From positions 248,001 to 312,000 of the forward strand of contig CBDCZF010000029.1 of NCBI GenBank assembly GCA_965224225.1: a stretch of DNA of 64,000 nucleotides. Reading direction: 5' to 3'. The stretch comes from CAJQQK01 sp965224225. Its GTDB lineage: Bacteria; Pseudomonadota; Alphaproteobacteria; Rhizobiales; Hyphomicrobiaceae. The notes beneath the pieces were generated by a model. That model searched no databases. It was given only the letters and a program-made list of their open reading frames with translations, and had not been told where the DNA came from. Both the position numbers and the translations under genes were made by a program. Below are positions 15,725 to 23,687 of the stretch, one piece after another (position 1 is the first letter of the stretch; each line of letters begins with the position of its first letter).

Positions 15725-16582
15725 ATGAGCGACGACAGCCAAGCACTTATTCGCGAAATTGAAGAGGAAGTGCGCCGCGAGCGATGGGCAAAGCTCTGGG
15801 ACAAGTACGGTTACCTGGCGATCGGTGCCGCTGGAGCAGTCGTCATCCTGGTCGGCGGCTGGCAATGGTATGTGACCTATCAGCGTACCCAGGCCCAAAC
15901 GGCAGGCTCTCAGTTCCAGGAGGCTCTGGTGCTGCTCTCGGGAGATGACAAGCAGCGCGGCATCGACGGACTCGGCCAGATCGCAAAGGAAGGCACACCG
16001 GCCTACGCGGCGCTCGCCAAATTGCGGCTCGCCGGCAACGCACGGGAGGCCGGCAAGGAAGACGACGCTCTCAAGCTTTACGGCGAGGTCGCAGACAATA
16101 CCGCCGCTGATACCTTGCTGCGCGACTTTGCCCGCCTGCAAATTGCCTCGTTGAAAGTCGATACGGGAAGCTGGACGGATGTCCAGAATCGGCTCAACGA
16201 TTTAGCGGGTGAAACCAGCCCGTGGCGCTATAGCGCCCGGGAATTGCTCGGGTTGGCTGCGTATCGCCACAAGAAATGGGCCGAAGCACGGGATGCTTAC
16301 GCGACGCTGCTGTCGAACCCGGATGTGCCAGCATCGATGCGCCAGCGTGCTCAGACGGCAATGGCGTTGATCGCACGCGAAGAGGCGGCCGCCGGTGCCG
16401 GAAAGCCAGTGCAGGGCAAAGCGAGCCAGGCCGGGGGCAAAGCCGATCTCAAAAATGACAAACCGGCGGATAAGGGTGGCGACAAAGGTGCGGCGGCGGG
16501 TAGCGCAGCGGGCGACGCGAAAGGTGCCAGTGCACCGCCAAATGGAGCTGACGCCAAAAATGAGGCCAAGAAAGACAACTGA
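15725..16582 (+). CDS. YfgM-like membrane-anchored tetratricopeptide protein
   Basis: A 285-residue protein with a cytoplasmic N-terminus (MSDDSQALIREIEEEVRRERW), one membrane helix (YLAIGAAGAVVILVGGWQWY) and a periplasmic TPR-like domain. It ends in a low-complexity tail rich in Lys, Ala, Gly and Asp (from about residue 225). Known: YfgM sits next to bamB in many proteobacteria and works with PpiD at the SecYEG translocon. Here it directly precedes bamB, which supports the call. The ATG at 15725 fits the family start better than the one at 15701. Confidence 0.85.
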   Translation: MSDDSQALIREIEEEVRRERWAKLWDKYGYLAIGAAGAVVILVGGWQWYVTYQRTQAQTAGSQFQEALVLLSGDDKQRGIDGLGQIAKEGTPAYAALAKLRLAGNAREAGKEDDALKLYGEVADNTAADTLLRDFARLQIASLKVDTGSWTDVQNRLNDLAGETSPWRYSARELLGLAAYRHKKWAEARDAYATLLSNPDVPASMRQRAQTAMALIAREEAAAGAGKPVQGKASQAGGKADLKNDKPADKGGDKGAAAGSAAGDAKGASAPPNGADAKNEAKKDN

Positions 16583-16655
16583 ACCGGCTGCTGTCGCGGC
16601 AGCTCGAACCGGTGGTGTTGCATCTCGGCAAGTGCATCCGGCGCGATGCAATAGC

Positions 16656-17996
16656 GTGCCGTTCGGAATACGCGGGATAGCCGCAGTTTGCTTGGTGGCG
16701 ATGGTCACAGCTGGCTGCAGCGGTGCGAGCCTGCCGAAACTGCCCGATGTCAAGAGCCTCAATCCATTCAAAGGCGAGGCAGAAAAGCCGCTGCCGGGCA
16801 AGAGGATTTCGATCTTGCCGCAGAGCGATCGCGTCGGCGGCGCCGAACTGGCAGCCGCGACCGCGCCGATCACGCTGCCCTCGCCGATGATAAACGTCAA
16901 CTGGACGCAGCCGGGCGGAACGCCGAGCAATGCGCCAGGCCACCTGGCGCTCGCCGCGGCGCCGCGCCGGGTTTGGAGTTCGGACGCCGGCAATGGCTCG
17001 GGATCCGTCGGCCGCTTGTTGTCGGCGCCGATCATCTACGGCGGCCGCGTCTATACGCTCGATGCGTCGAGCCAGGTCAGTTCGTTCAATGCGCGTTCGG
17101 GTGGTGCCGCCTGGCGGAAGTCCCTGGTGCCGGAAAAGGAGAGCGGCCTCGAAGGCTACGGCGGCGGCCTCGCTGTCGACAGTGGCAGGCTCTACGTTTC
17201 GACCGGCTTCGGCCGGGTCGTGGCGCTCGATCCCGCCAGCGGCAAGCAACTCTGGGAAAAATCGCTCGGTGTGCCGGTCCGTGCCGCGCCGACAGCGGTC
17301 GGCGAGCGGGTGTTCGTGATTGCCAGGAACGGCGTCGTATTCTGCCTGAGCGGCACGGACGGCTCGGAGGTCTGGCAGTTCCGCGGGCTGCCTGAGACGA
17401 CCAGCCTCAGCTACAGCCCGAGCCCTGCGGTCGACGGCGACATCATAACGGTGCCCTATCCAAGCGGCGACCTTGTCGCCCTCAACGTCACTGACGGCAC
17501 GCCGCTTTGGCAGGAGAGCCTCGCCAGGACGCGAACGACGACGTCGTTTGCCGCGATGAGCGATGCCGCCGCGCCTGCTATGGCCGGCGGCGTCACGTAC
17601 GCGATCGGCCACAGCGGCCGCTTCGTTGCAACCCAGCAAGCGACCGGCGAGCGGCTCTGGGCGATCGACATGCCGGGTGTGCAGCGTCCCGCGGTTGCCG
17701 GGGACAGTGTTTTCATCGTTGACATTCGCGGCCAGCTTGTCGCGGTCGAGCGCAGCACCGGCAACGTCCGCTGGACCGTACAGCTCCCCGATGCCCGCAT
17801 CTGGTCGGGTCCGGTCGTTGCCGGCGGCCAGCTCTGGCTGACGTCGAACAAGGGCGCGCTGGTCGGCGTCGACGCCGCCACCGGCCGTATTGCCAGCAAA
17901 ATGTCGGTCGGCAAGGCCGTCTACGTGCCGCCCGTGGTGGCCGACGGTCATCTTTATGTGCTGACCGATGATGCGAAACTGGTTGCATTCCGATAG
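16656..17996 (+). CDS. bamB: Outer membrane protein assembly factor BamB (lipoprotein)
   Basis: BamB is the beta-propeller lipoprotein of the BAM complex that inserts outer-membrane proteins. The 446-residue protein starts at a GTG (16656) and gives a lipoprotein signal, IRGIAAVCLVAMVTAGC, with Cys as the lipidation site. PQQ/WD-like repeats follow, such as YTLDASSQVSSFNARSG, VVALDPASGKQLWEK and LVALNVTDGTPLW, filling an eight-bladed propeller. The open frame runs upstream into the yfgM-like gene, but only this start places the signal peptide first. The next gene is der, the usual neighbour. Confidence 0.92.
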   Translation: MPFGIRGIAAVCLVAMVTAGCSGASLPKLPDVKSLNPFKGEAEKPLPGKRISILPQSDRVGGAELAAATAPITLPSPMINVNWTQPGGTPSNAPGHLALAAAPRRVWSSDAGNGSGSVGRLLSAPIIYGGRVYTLDASSQVSSFNARSGGAAWRKSLVPEKESGLEGYGGGLAVDSGRLYVSTGFGRVVALDPASGKQLWEKSLGVPVRAAPTAVGERVFVIARNGVVFCLSGTDGSEVWQFRGLPETTSLSYSPSPAVDGDIITVPYPSGDLVALNVTDGTPLWQESLARTRTTTSFAAMSDAAAPAMAGGVTYAIGHSGRFVATQQATGERLWAIDMPGVQRPAVAGDSVFIVDIRGQLVAVERSTGNVRWTVQLPDARIWSGPVVAGGQLWLTSNKGALVGVDAATGRIASKMSVGKAVYVPPVVADGHLYVLTDDAKLVAFR

Positions 17997-18212
17997 TTCA
18001 GTTGACATTTGATACGCGGGAGTTCGCTGCACTGCTCTTGCGTAACAAATTTCAGCAACTGCAGGGTTGGTGGCGCCCGATCAACGCCACACTACCGCAG
18101 TCTGTGCGATATCCGCCTGCTGGTCGTGCCCCGCCCGCAATGAATATCACGATCGTTTGCTGGTACTCGTAGCATTGCGCGGCAGAACAGCGCCGGGCTA
18201 ATTGGAGCCAGC

Positions 18213-19595
18213 ATGGCCGACATGGCGACCATTGCGATTATCGGCCGACCGAATGTCGGCAAGTCGACGCTGTTCAACCGACTGACGGGCCGGCGCACGG
18301 CCCTGGTGTCCGACATGCCGGGGCTGACCCGGGATCGGCGCGAGGAAACCTGTGAACTGCTTGGCACAGCGGTACGCCTGATCGATACTGCCGGCCTCGA
18401 AGAGGCGCGCCGCGGCTCGATACCGGCGCGCATGCGGGAACAGAGCGAGCAGGCCGTACGCGAAGCCGATCTCATCTTGTTCATCATCGATGCGCGCGAA
18501 GGCGTGACACCGGCCGACAGCCGCTTTGCCGACATCGTGCGCAAGGCCGGCCGCCCGACCATCCTGGTTGCCAACAAATGCGAAGGCCGTCACGGCGATG
18601 AGGGCTTTTATGAATCGTTCTCACTCGGCCTCGGCCAGCCTGTGGCCATATCTGCCGAGCACGGCGAGGGCATCAGCGAACTCGAACGCGATATCCTGGC
18701 CGCCCTCGGGCTTGAACCCGAAGTAGTCCAATCTTCCGAGGACACATCGGAGGCGGAGGCGGAGGCGGAAGAGGATGGCACGGCTCGTGCCATTCGCGTT
18801 GCCGTCGTCGGCCGGCCGAACGCCGGTAAATCAACGCTGGTCAATGCCCTGCTCGGCGAAGATCGCATGATCACCGGGCCCGAACCCGGCCTGACGCGCG
18901 ATTCGATCGCGACGGATTTCATCTGGCACGGCCGGCCGATGCGGCTGGTCGACACCGCTGGTCTCAGGCGCAAATCACGCATTACGGAAAAGGCTGAAAA
19001 GCTTTCGGCCAGTGACAGCATCCGGGCGCTGCGCTTCGCCGAAGTCGTCGTCGTCATGATCGATGCCGAGCGGCCGTTCGAGCATCAGGATCTGACGATC
19101 GCCAGCATGGTCGCCGACGAAGGCCGCGCCCTGGTCATCGCCATCAACAAGTGGGACCTGGTGACCGAAAAACAGGCCAGGCTCAAGGAACTTCGCGAAA
19201 TGGTGAAGGACAAGCTGGCGCAGGTGCCAGGTGTTGCGGTCGTCGCGATCTCCTCGCTTGCCGAACGCGGCCTCGACAAACTGATGGCGGCAATCCTCGA
19301 AGCCCACGAGGTCTGGAACAAGCGGGTCCCGACAGCTGCGCTCAACGACTGGTTACGTTCCGCCCTCGACCGCCATCCGCCACCGGCAGCGCGCGGACGC
19401 CGCGTCAGGATCCGCTATATGACGCAGCCGTCGGCCCGGCCACCCACCTTCATCGCCTTCGTCTCCCAACCGGCGGCGTTACCGAAATCTTATGTGCGCT
19501 ACCTGCTGAACAGCTTGCGCGATACGTTCGATCTGCCCGGCACACCGATCCGGCTCTCGATGCGGAAAGGCAGCAATCCCTATGCCAACCGTTAA
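18213..19595 (+). CDS. der: Ribosome biogenesis GTPase Der (EngA)
   Basis: Der has two tandem GTPase domains and a KH-like C-terminal domain and acts in 50S subunit maturation. The 460-residue protein has P-loops GRPNVGKS (near residue 10) and GRPNAGKS (near 203), G3 motifs DTAG in both domains, NKCE in the first domain and NKWD in the second. The acidic linker between the domains (about residues 178-190) is encoded by a GGAGGC hexamer repeated four times (18750-18772). It follows bamB, an arrangement common in proteobacteria. Confidence 0.97.
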   Translation: MADMATIAIIGRPNVGKSTLFNRLTGRRTALVSDMPGLTRDRREETCELLGTAVRLIDTAGLEEARRGSIPARMREQSEQAVREADLILFIIDAREGVTPADSRFADIVRKAGRPTILVANKCEGRHGDEGFYESFSLGLGQPVAISAEHGEGISELERDILAALGLEPEVVQSSEDTSEAEAEAEEDGTARAIRVAVVGRPNAGKSTLVNALLGEDRMITGPEPGLTRDSIATDFIWHGRPMRLVDTAGLRRKSRITEKAEKLSASDSIRALRFAEVVVVMIDAERPFEHQDLTIASMVADEGRALVIAINKWDLVTEKQARLKELREMVKDKLAQVPGVAVVAISSLAERGLDKLMAAILEAHEVWNKRVPTAALNDWLRSALDRHPPPAARGRRVRIRYMTQPSARPPTFIAFVSQPAALPKSYVRYLLNSLRDTFDLPGTPIRLSMRKGSNPYANR

Positions 19596-19626
19596 CCGGT
19601 TTGGCTTTGCCAAGAGCACCGGTTAA
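19592..19626. terminator. Hairpin at the 3' end of der
   Basis: TTAACCGGT (19592-19600) and ACCGGTTAA (19618-19626) are perfect inverted repeats enclosing a second pair TTGGC/GCCAA. The stem contains the der stop codon. No T-run follows, so it may protect the 3' end or act as a weak terminator. Confidence 0.4.
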
Positions 19627-19752
19627 GCATAGTTGGCGCAAATCGAGGCTTGGCACGAGAATTGTGTTGCTCTGCCGCATTGTCCTGGTATGAGCGCCGA
19701 GTTGTGATCCGGCATCGATGCCGGCAAAAGACAAAGAGTAAGCGTCTCGCTG

Positions 19753-20043
19753 ATGAACACCCGCAGAATTCGCCCTTTTTCCGGCCTGATGATAGGCCTC
19801 ATCGCAGCAACCGCGACCATGGTGACGTTTGTCGAGATCGCAAACGCCGTGCCGCGCAAGGTTCGCCGCGAATGCAAGTCCGACTATAAATCGCTGTGCC
19901 CCCACTACAGGGTCGGCACGTCACGGATGCGGGCCTGCATGCGCTCCAAGGGCCGGCAACTCTCCTGGGGCTGCTACAAGGCGCTGAAGGACTACGGTTA
20001 CGTGTCGAGCCGCAAACGCAGCAAACGTCGTCGCCGGCGGTGA
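19753..20043 (+). CDS. Small exported cysteine-containing basic protein
   Basis: A 96-residue protein. An N-terminal signal peptide (GLMIGLIAATATMVTFVEIANA, cleavage probably after ANA) is followed by a mature part with four cysteines spaced as in the cysteine-rich repeat family (CKSDYKSLCPHYRVG, then RACMRS and WGCYKAL). The tail SSRKRSKRRRRR is strongly basic. Four cysteines could make two disulfides in the periplasm. The function is unknown. It is monocistronic between der and holC. Confidence 0.75.
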   Translation: MNTRRIRPFSGLMIGLIAATATMVTFVEIANAVPRKVRRECKSDYKSLCPHYRVGTSRMRACMRSKGRQLSWGCYKALKDYGYVSSRKRSKRRRRR

Positions 20044-20122
20044 TCGCGCGATTGGCGATGCCGCAAGGTCGCCCGTCGCGTCAGAGTATGGTACTCACGC
20101 GATGAGCAATCGGTGAGCGACC

Positions 20123-20572
20123 ATGGCTGAAATCTGGTTCTATCATCTCGAACGCCAATCCCTCGACCAGGTGCTGCCGGTACTGCTCGAGCGAACGCTG
20201 TCGCGCGGCTGGCGCGCCGTCGTGCAGTCCGGCTCGAAGGAACGCCTCGAGGCAATCGATAATCTGCTGTGGACCTATCGCGAAGAAAGCTTCCTGGCGC
20301 ACGGCATGAAGCGCGACGGTAATCCCGAGCGCCAGCCCGTTTATCTCACCGAAGACGACGACAATCCCAACGACGCCAACATTCGCTTCCTGATCGAAGG
20401 CGCCGACGCTGTCGACGCGGCGGGATACGAGCGCATCGTCTATTTGTTCGACGGTGCCGACGAGTGGGCGCTCGGCAAGGCGCGGGAGGCCTGGAAGCAG
20501 CATAAAGACAGCGAACACGAAGCGACCTACTGGCGCCAGGACACCGAGGGGCGCTGGCAAAAACAGCAATGA
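20123..20572 (+). CDS. holC: DNA polymerase III subunit chi
   Basis: HolC links the clamp loader to single-stranded DNA-binding protein during replication. The 149-residue protein begins MAEIWFYHLERQSLDQVLP and contains DNLLWTYREESFLAHG and PVYLTEDDDNPNDANIRFLI, the characteristic chi blocks of alphaproteobacteria. It converges with zur, with only 13 bases between the stop codons. Confidence 0.92.
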   Translation: MAEIWFYHLERQSLDQVLPVLLERTLSRGWRAVVQSGSKERLEAIDNLLWTYREESFLAHGMKRDGNPERQPVYLTEDDDNPNDANIRFLIEGADAVDAAGYERIVYLFDGADEWALGKAREAWKQHKDSEHEATYWRQDTEGRWQKQQ

Positions 20573-20585
20573 ACTTTTTGCTGAA

Positions 20586-20981
20586 TTATTCTGCACATGC
20601 CTCGCAGTGGCCTGATACCTCGAGGTGCATGGTGGCCATCGTGAAGCCGTGACGGCGCGCGTGTTGCGCAATCGAACGGCGCAGTGAACCCGTCGAAAAC
20701 TCGATCGTCGTCCGGCAGACCGTACAAATCATGAAGGCGGCAGGCTCGCTGTGCGGCTCGTGCTCGCAGGCAACGAACGCGTTGAGACTTTCGATGCGAT
20801 GGGCGAGTCCCTTCTCGACCAGCTTGTCCAGCGCGCGATAAATGGTGAGTGGCGCCTTGAGGCCGCTGTCGCGCACGGCATCGATATCGAGGATCTGGTA
20901 GGCTGACAACGGTTGACCCGTCTCCCTCAGCACGTCGATGACGACTTGCTGGTTGTGCGTAAGCTTGTTCGGCTTGGCCAT
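20586..20981 (-). CDS. zur: Zinc uptake regulator Zur (Fur family)
   Basis: Zur represses zinc uptake genes when zinc is sufficient. The 131-residue Fur-family protein starts MAKPNKLTHNQQVVIDVL, has the winged-helix recognition segment LKAPLTIYRALDKLVEKG, and metal-site residues in ACEHEPHSEP, CTVC and the terminal HCEAC. The longer open frame upstream overlaps znuB and lacks similarity, so the ATG at 20981 is preferred. It is transcribed with znuCB, and a palindromic Zur box precedes that unit, so it is probably self-regulated. Confidence 0.92.
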   Translation of the reverse strand: MAKPNKLTHNQQVVIDVLRETGQPLSAYQILDIDAVRDSGLKAPLTIYRALDKLVEKGLAHRIESLNAFVACEHEPHSEPAAFMICTVCRTTIEFSTGSLRRSIAQHARRHGFTMATMHLEVSGHCEACAE

Positions 20982-21009
20982 GATCGATCCCCATGGACCT
21001 TGGTTGCGT

Positions 21010-21804
21010 TCAGGCCGCGCGCCAGCGCAATGCGAGCAGCGACGCGATGAACAGGATGAGGGCCGCGACCACGATCGACGGACCCGACGGCGTGTCCCAC
21101 AGCGCCGAGGCGTTGAGACCGAGCACCACGGCAGCGACACCGGCTGTGGCTGCCCAGACCGCCATCTGCTCCGGCGAGTTGGCAAATGCCCGGGCGGTCG
21201 CCGGCGGAATGATCAGAAACGAGACGATCAACAACACGCCGGCGACCTTCATGGCGATCGCAATCGTGGCGGCGACCAGGAACATGAAAATCAGTCCCGT
21301 GCGCTCCGGGGCCAACCCCTCGGCGGTGGCGATTTCGGGATTTGCGGTCGCCGCCAGCAAGGCGCGCCAGATCATCGCAAGCAGGCCAAGAACGATGGCA
21401 CCGCCGGCCCAGATGTAGACGATCTCGCGTTGCGTAACGGCCAGGATGTCGCCGAACAGATACGAGTTGAGGTCGATACGCACCCAGGTCATGAAACCGA
21501 ACAGCACGAGGCCGACGGCCAGCGTGCCGTGCGCCAGGATGCCAAGTTGGGCGTCCGTCGAGAGATTGGTGGTTCGTTCCAGCAGATAGAGTGCTGGCAC
21601 GACGGCAAAACACAACAGCGCGACGCCGATCACCGGATCGATGCCAAGCAACAATCCGAGCGCGACGCCGAGCAGTGCAGCATGTGACAGCGTCGCCCCG
21701 AAGTAGGCCATCTTGCGCCACACGACGAAACAACCGAGAGGTCCCGCAACGAGGGCAACGCCGACGCCGGCAAGCATGGCACGCGCGAAGAAGTCATCCA
21801 GCAT
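21010..21804 (-). CDS. znuB: Zinc ABC transporter permease ZnuB
   Basis: The 264-residue inner-membrane permease of the high-affinity zinc importer. It has about eight hydrophobic segments and the family blocks GPLGCFVVWRKMAYFGATLSH near the N-terminus and VSFLIIPPATA in the later half. The ATG at 21804 overlaps the end of znuC by 11 bases; zur follows 28 bases after its stop. The order znuC-znuB-zur on one strand with divergent znuA is common in alphaproteobacteria. Confidence 0.93.
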   Translation of the reverse strand: MLDDFFARAMLAGVGVALVAGPLGCFVVWRKMAYFGATLSHAALLGVALGLLLGIDPVIGVALLCFAVVPALYLLERTTNLSTDAQLGILAHGTLAVGLVLFGFMTWVRIDLNSYLFGDILAVTQREIVYIWAGGAIVLGLLAMIWRALLAATANPEIATAEGLAPERTGLIFMFLVAATIAIAMKVAGVLLIVSFLIIPPATARAFANSPEQMAVWAATAGVAAVVLGLNASALWDTPSGPSIVVAALILFIASLLALRWRAA

Positions 21805-22594
21805 CGCGCGGCCCCGCACTGCCGTCCGACACCGGTTCCAGCGCCACAACCTTGCCGCTGTGATCGTGGGCATGGTCATGTTCGTGACGGTAAATCGCAT
21901 GGGTACGCACCCCATGGTCACCGAACAGGCGCATGTATTCGCTGGTCGCCCGGACCTCGTCGGGCACGCCGGAACAGCAGACGTGACCGTTGAGACAGAG
22001 AACCGTATCGGTCGCCGCCATGACGATGTGCAGGTCGTGACTGATCAACAAGACACCGCACCCAAGACGGTCGCGGATCTCGCCGATCAAACGGTAGAGC
22101 GCGATCTCGCCTGCATAATCGACGCCCTGCACCGGTTCGTCGAGGACCAGGAGATCGGGCCTGGCAACAATTGCCCGAGCAAGCAGGACGCGCTGCAACT
22201 CACCGCCCGAGAGGTGCCGGACGGGTGTCCGCAGCAGGTGACAGGCCTCCACGCTCTCAAGCGCATCTCTGATGGCCTTGGCCGAATGGCGGGCCGTGAG
22301 CTGCATCAGGCGGGCGACATCGAGGGGCAACGTCCAATCGATATGGAAGCGCTGCGGCAGGTAGCCGATCCTGAGCCCCGGCGCACGTTCCACCTTTCCC
22401 GCATCGATGTCGGTCAGGCCGAGCAGGGCTTTGACTGTTGTCGTCTTACCGCCGCCGTTGGGGCCGATCAGAGTGACGATCTCGCCGCGCCGGATGGCAA
22501 GATCGACTTCACGGATCAGCCAGCGCCCGTCGCGCCGCACGCCGAGACCAGTCGCCCGGGCCAGGGTTTCCTGGGACGCGCGTGTAGAGTCCAT
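21794..22594 (-). CDS. znuC: Zinc ABC transporter ATP-binding protein ZnuC
   Basis: The ATPase of the zinc importer. Motifs seen are Walker A GPNGGGKTT, signature LSGGELQRV, Walker B LLVLDEPVQGVD and the switch His in LLISHDLH. The C-terminus has a His-rich segment (HEHDHAHDH), typical of zinc transport. Two starts are possible, MDSTRASQ at 22594 and MLGSDAIG at 22618; neither has a strong ribosome binding site. The open frame continues upstream across the Zur box and is not coding there. Repression is expected from the box at 22652-22666. Confidence 0.92.
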   Translation of the reverse strand: MDSTRASQETLARATGLGVRRDGRWLIREVDLAIRRGEIVTLIGPNGGGKTTTVKALLGLTDIDAGKVERAPGLRIGYLPQRFHIDWTLPLDVARLMQLTARHSAKAIRDALESVEACHLLRTPVRHLSGGELQRVLLARAIVARPDLLVLDEPVQGVDYAGEIALYRLIGEIRDRLGCGVLLISHDLHIVMAATDTVLCLNGHVCCSGVPDEVRATSEYMRLFGDHGVRTHAIYRHEHDHAHDHSGKVVALEPVSDGSAGPRDAG

Positions 22595-22651
22595 ACCAAT
22601 CGCATCGGAACCGAGCATCGGCGCTGTATCCGCAAACTTGACGTTTCTAAC

Positions 22652-22666
22652 TGTTATATCATAACA
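22652..22666. promoter_or_regulatory. Zur box between divergent znuCB-zur and znuA
   Basis: TGTTATATCATAACA is a palindrome (TGTTAT-N3-ATAACA) matching the Zur operators described in alphaproteobacteria. It lies 58 bases before znuC and 51 bases before znuA, so one site can control both directions. The surrounding bases are notably AT-rich compared with the rest of the window. Confidence 0.88.
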
Positions 22667-22717
22667 AAAGATGCCCGGCCGGCAACCGCCCGCGCCCAAG
22701 CCCTCCGGATCGTGAAC

Positions 22718-23659
22718 ATGAAGCCGCTCTACTTGTGCGCCGCGTTGCTTGGCATCACCGGTTTGTCGCCTGGAATCGCAAGCGCCAGCGAATTGCGCGT
22801 CGTTGCCACGATCAAGCCGGTGCATGCCCTGGTTGCCGGCGTCATGGCCGGCGCCGGCAAGCCGCACTTGCTGATCCGTGGCCATGCCTCACCGCACACC
22901 TATTCGCTCCGGCCGTCCGACCTCGAAGCGCTACAGCGAGCCGACGTCATCTTGACGGTTTCAAGCTCGTTCGAAACGTTTCTGGCCTCTCTCCAGGCCA
23001 GGCTCGCCAAGCGAACACGCATTGCCGAACTGATCACTGCAGATGGCATCAAAGCGCGAGCCTGGCGTGCATGGTCAGCCACCGACCAGGATCACGACCA
23101 CGATCATAAACGCCCTCATGGCACGCACAACGGTGAGAAGTCGGCCAAAGACCCGCACATCTGGCTCGATCCGGCGAACGCCAGGGCGATGGTCCGCGAG
23201 ATCGCCCGGCTGCTTACCGCAGCTGCACCAGACGACGCCCATCTTTTCAATGCCAATGCCGGAAAGATCGTTGACCGGCTGGCCATGCTCGAAGCGGACA
23301 TCCGCCACCAGCTCAGTCTCGTCGCTAAGCGGCCATACCTCGTGTTTCACGATGCCTATCAGTATTTCGAGGCAGCCTTCGGTCTTGCGGCGCCCGGTGT
23401 CGTGTCACTTGGCGATGGCCGCTCGCCAGGCGTTCGCCGCCTGCGCGCCTTGCGACAACGCATTGCCGACGACGGCATTACCTGCCTGTTCATCGAGCCG
23501 CAGTATTCGCGCAAGCTTGCCGATACGATCGTCGAGGGAACCACGGCCCGGATTGCGACGCTCGATCCGCTCGGCGCGACACTAACACCCGGGCCCGATG
23601 CCTATTTTGCGCTCATGCGCGGCAATGCAGAGGCATTGCGCAATTGCCTCGGCTCGTAG
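22718..23659 (+). CDS. znuA: Zinc ABC transporter substrate-binding protein ZnuA
   Basis: The periplasmic zinc-capturing protein, 313 residues. A signal peptide (MKPLYLCAALLGITGLSPGIASA) is followed by the cluster A-I fold with metal-ligand histidines in KPVHAL, HASPHTY and VFHDAYQYF. A charged His-rich loop (DQDHDHDHKRPHG) sits around residue 130, as in other ZnuA proteins. The ATG at 22718 is chosen by the signal peptide; the open frame extends far upstream antisense to znuCB and is not coding. It is controlled from the shared Zur box. Confidence 0.93.
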   Translation: MKPLYLCAALLGITGLSPGIASASELRVVATIKPVHALVAGVMAGAGKPHLLIRGHASPHTYSLRPSDLEALQRADVILTVSSSFETFLASLQARLAKRTRIAELITADGIKARAWRAWSATDQDHDHDHKRPHGTHNGEKSAKDPHIWLDPANARAMVREIARLLTAAAPDDAHLFNANAGKIVDRLAMLEADIRHQLSLVAKRPYLVFHDAYQYFEAAFGLAAPGVVSLGDGRSPGVRRLRALRQRIADDGITCLFIEPQYSRKLADTIVEGTTARIATLDPLGATLTPGPDAYFALMRGNAEALRNCLGS

Positions 23660-23660
23660 G

Positions 23661-23687
23661 CCGGCAGGTTTTCATCCTGCCTGCCGG
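23661..23687. terminator. Hairpin between convergent znuA and acyl-CoA dehydrogenase genes
   Basis: CCGGCAGG (23661-23668) and CCTGCCGG (23680-23687) form an 8-bp stem with an 11-base loop directly after znuA and across the stop codon of the opposing gene. No T-run is present. Position suggests a bidirectional terminator. Confidence 0.4.

Noticed and set aside
16449..18032. 527-codon minus-strand open frame across bamB
   Set aside because: Antisense of a convincing lipoprotein gene, Arg/Ala-rich and without family similarity.
21713..22717. Very long open frame (to 23659) running antisense through znuB and znuC into znuA
   Set aside because: Only the part from 22718 has protein-family similarity and a signal peptide. 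The upstream part is the GC-rich antisense of znuCB.
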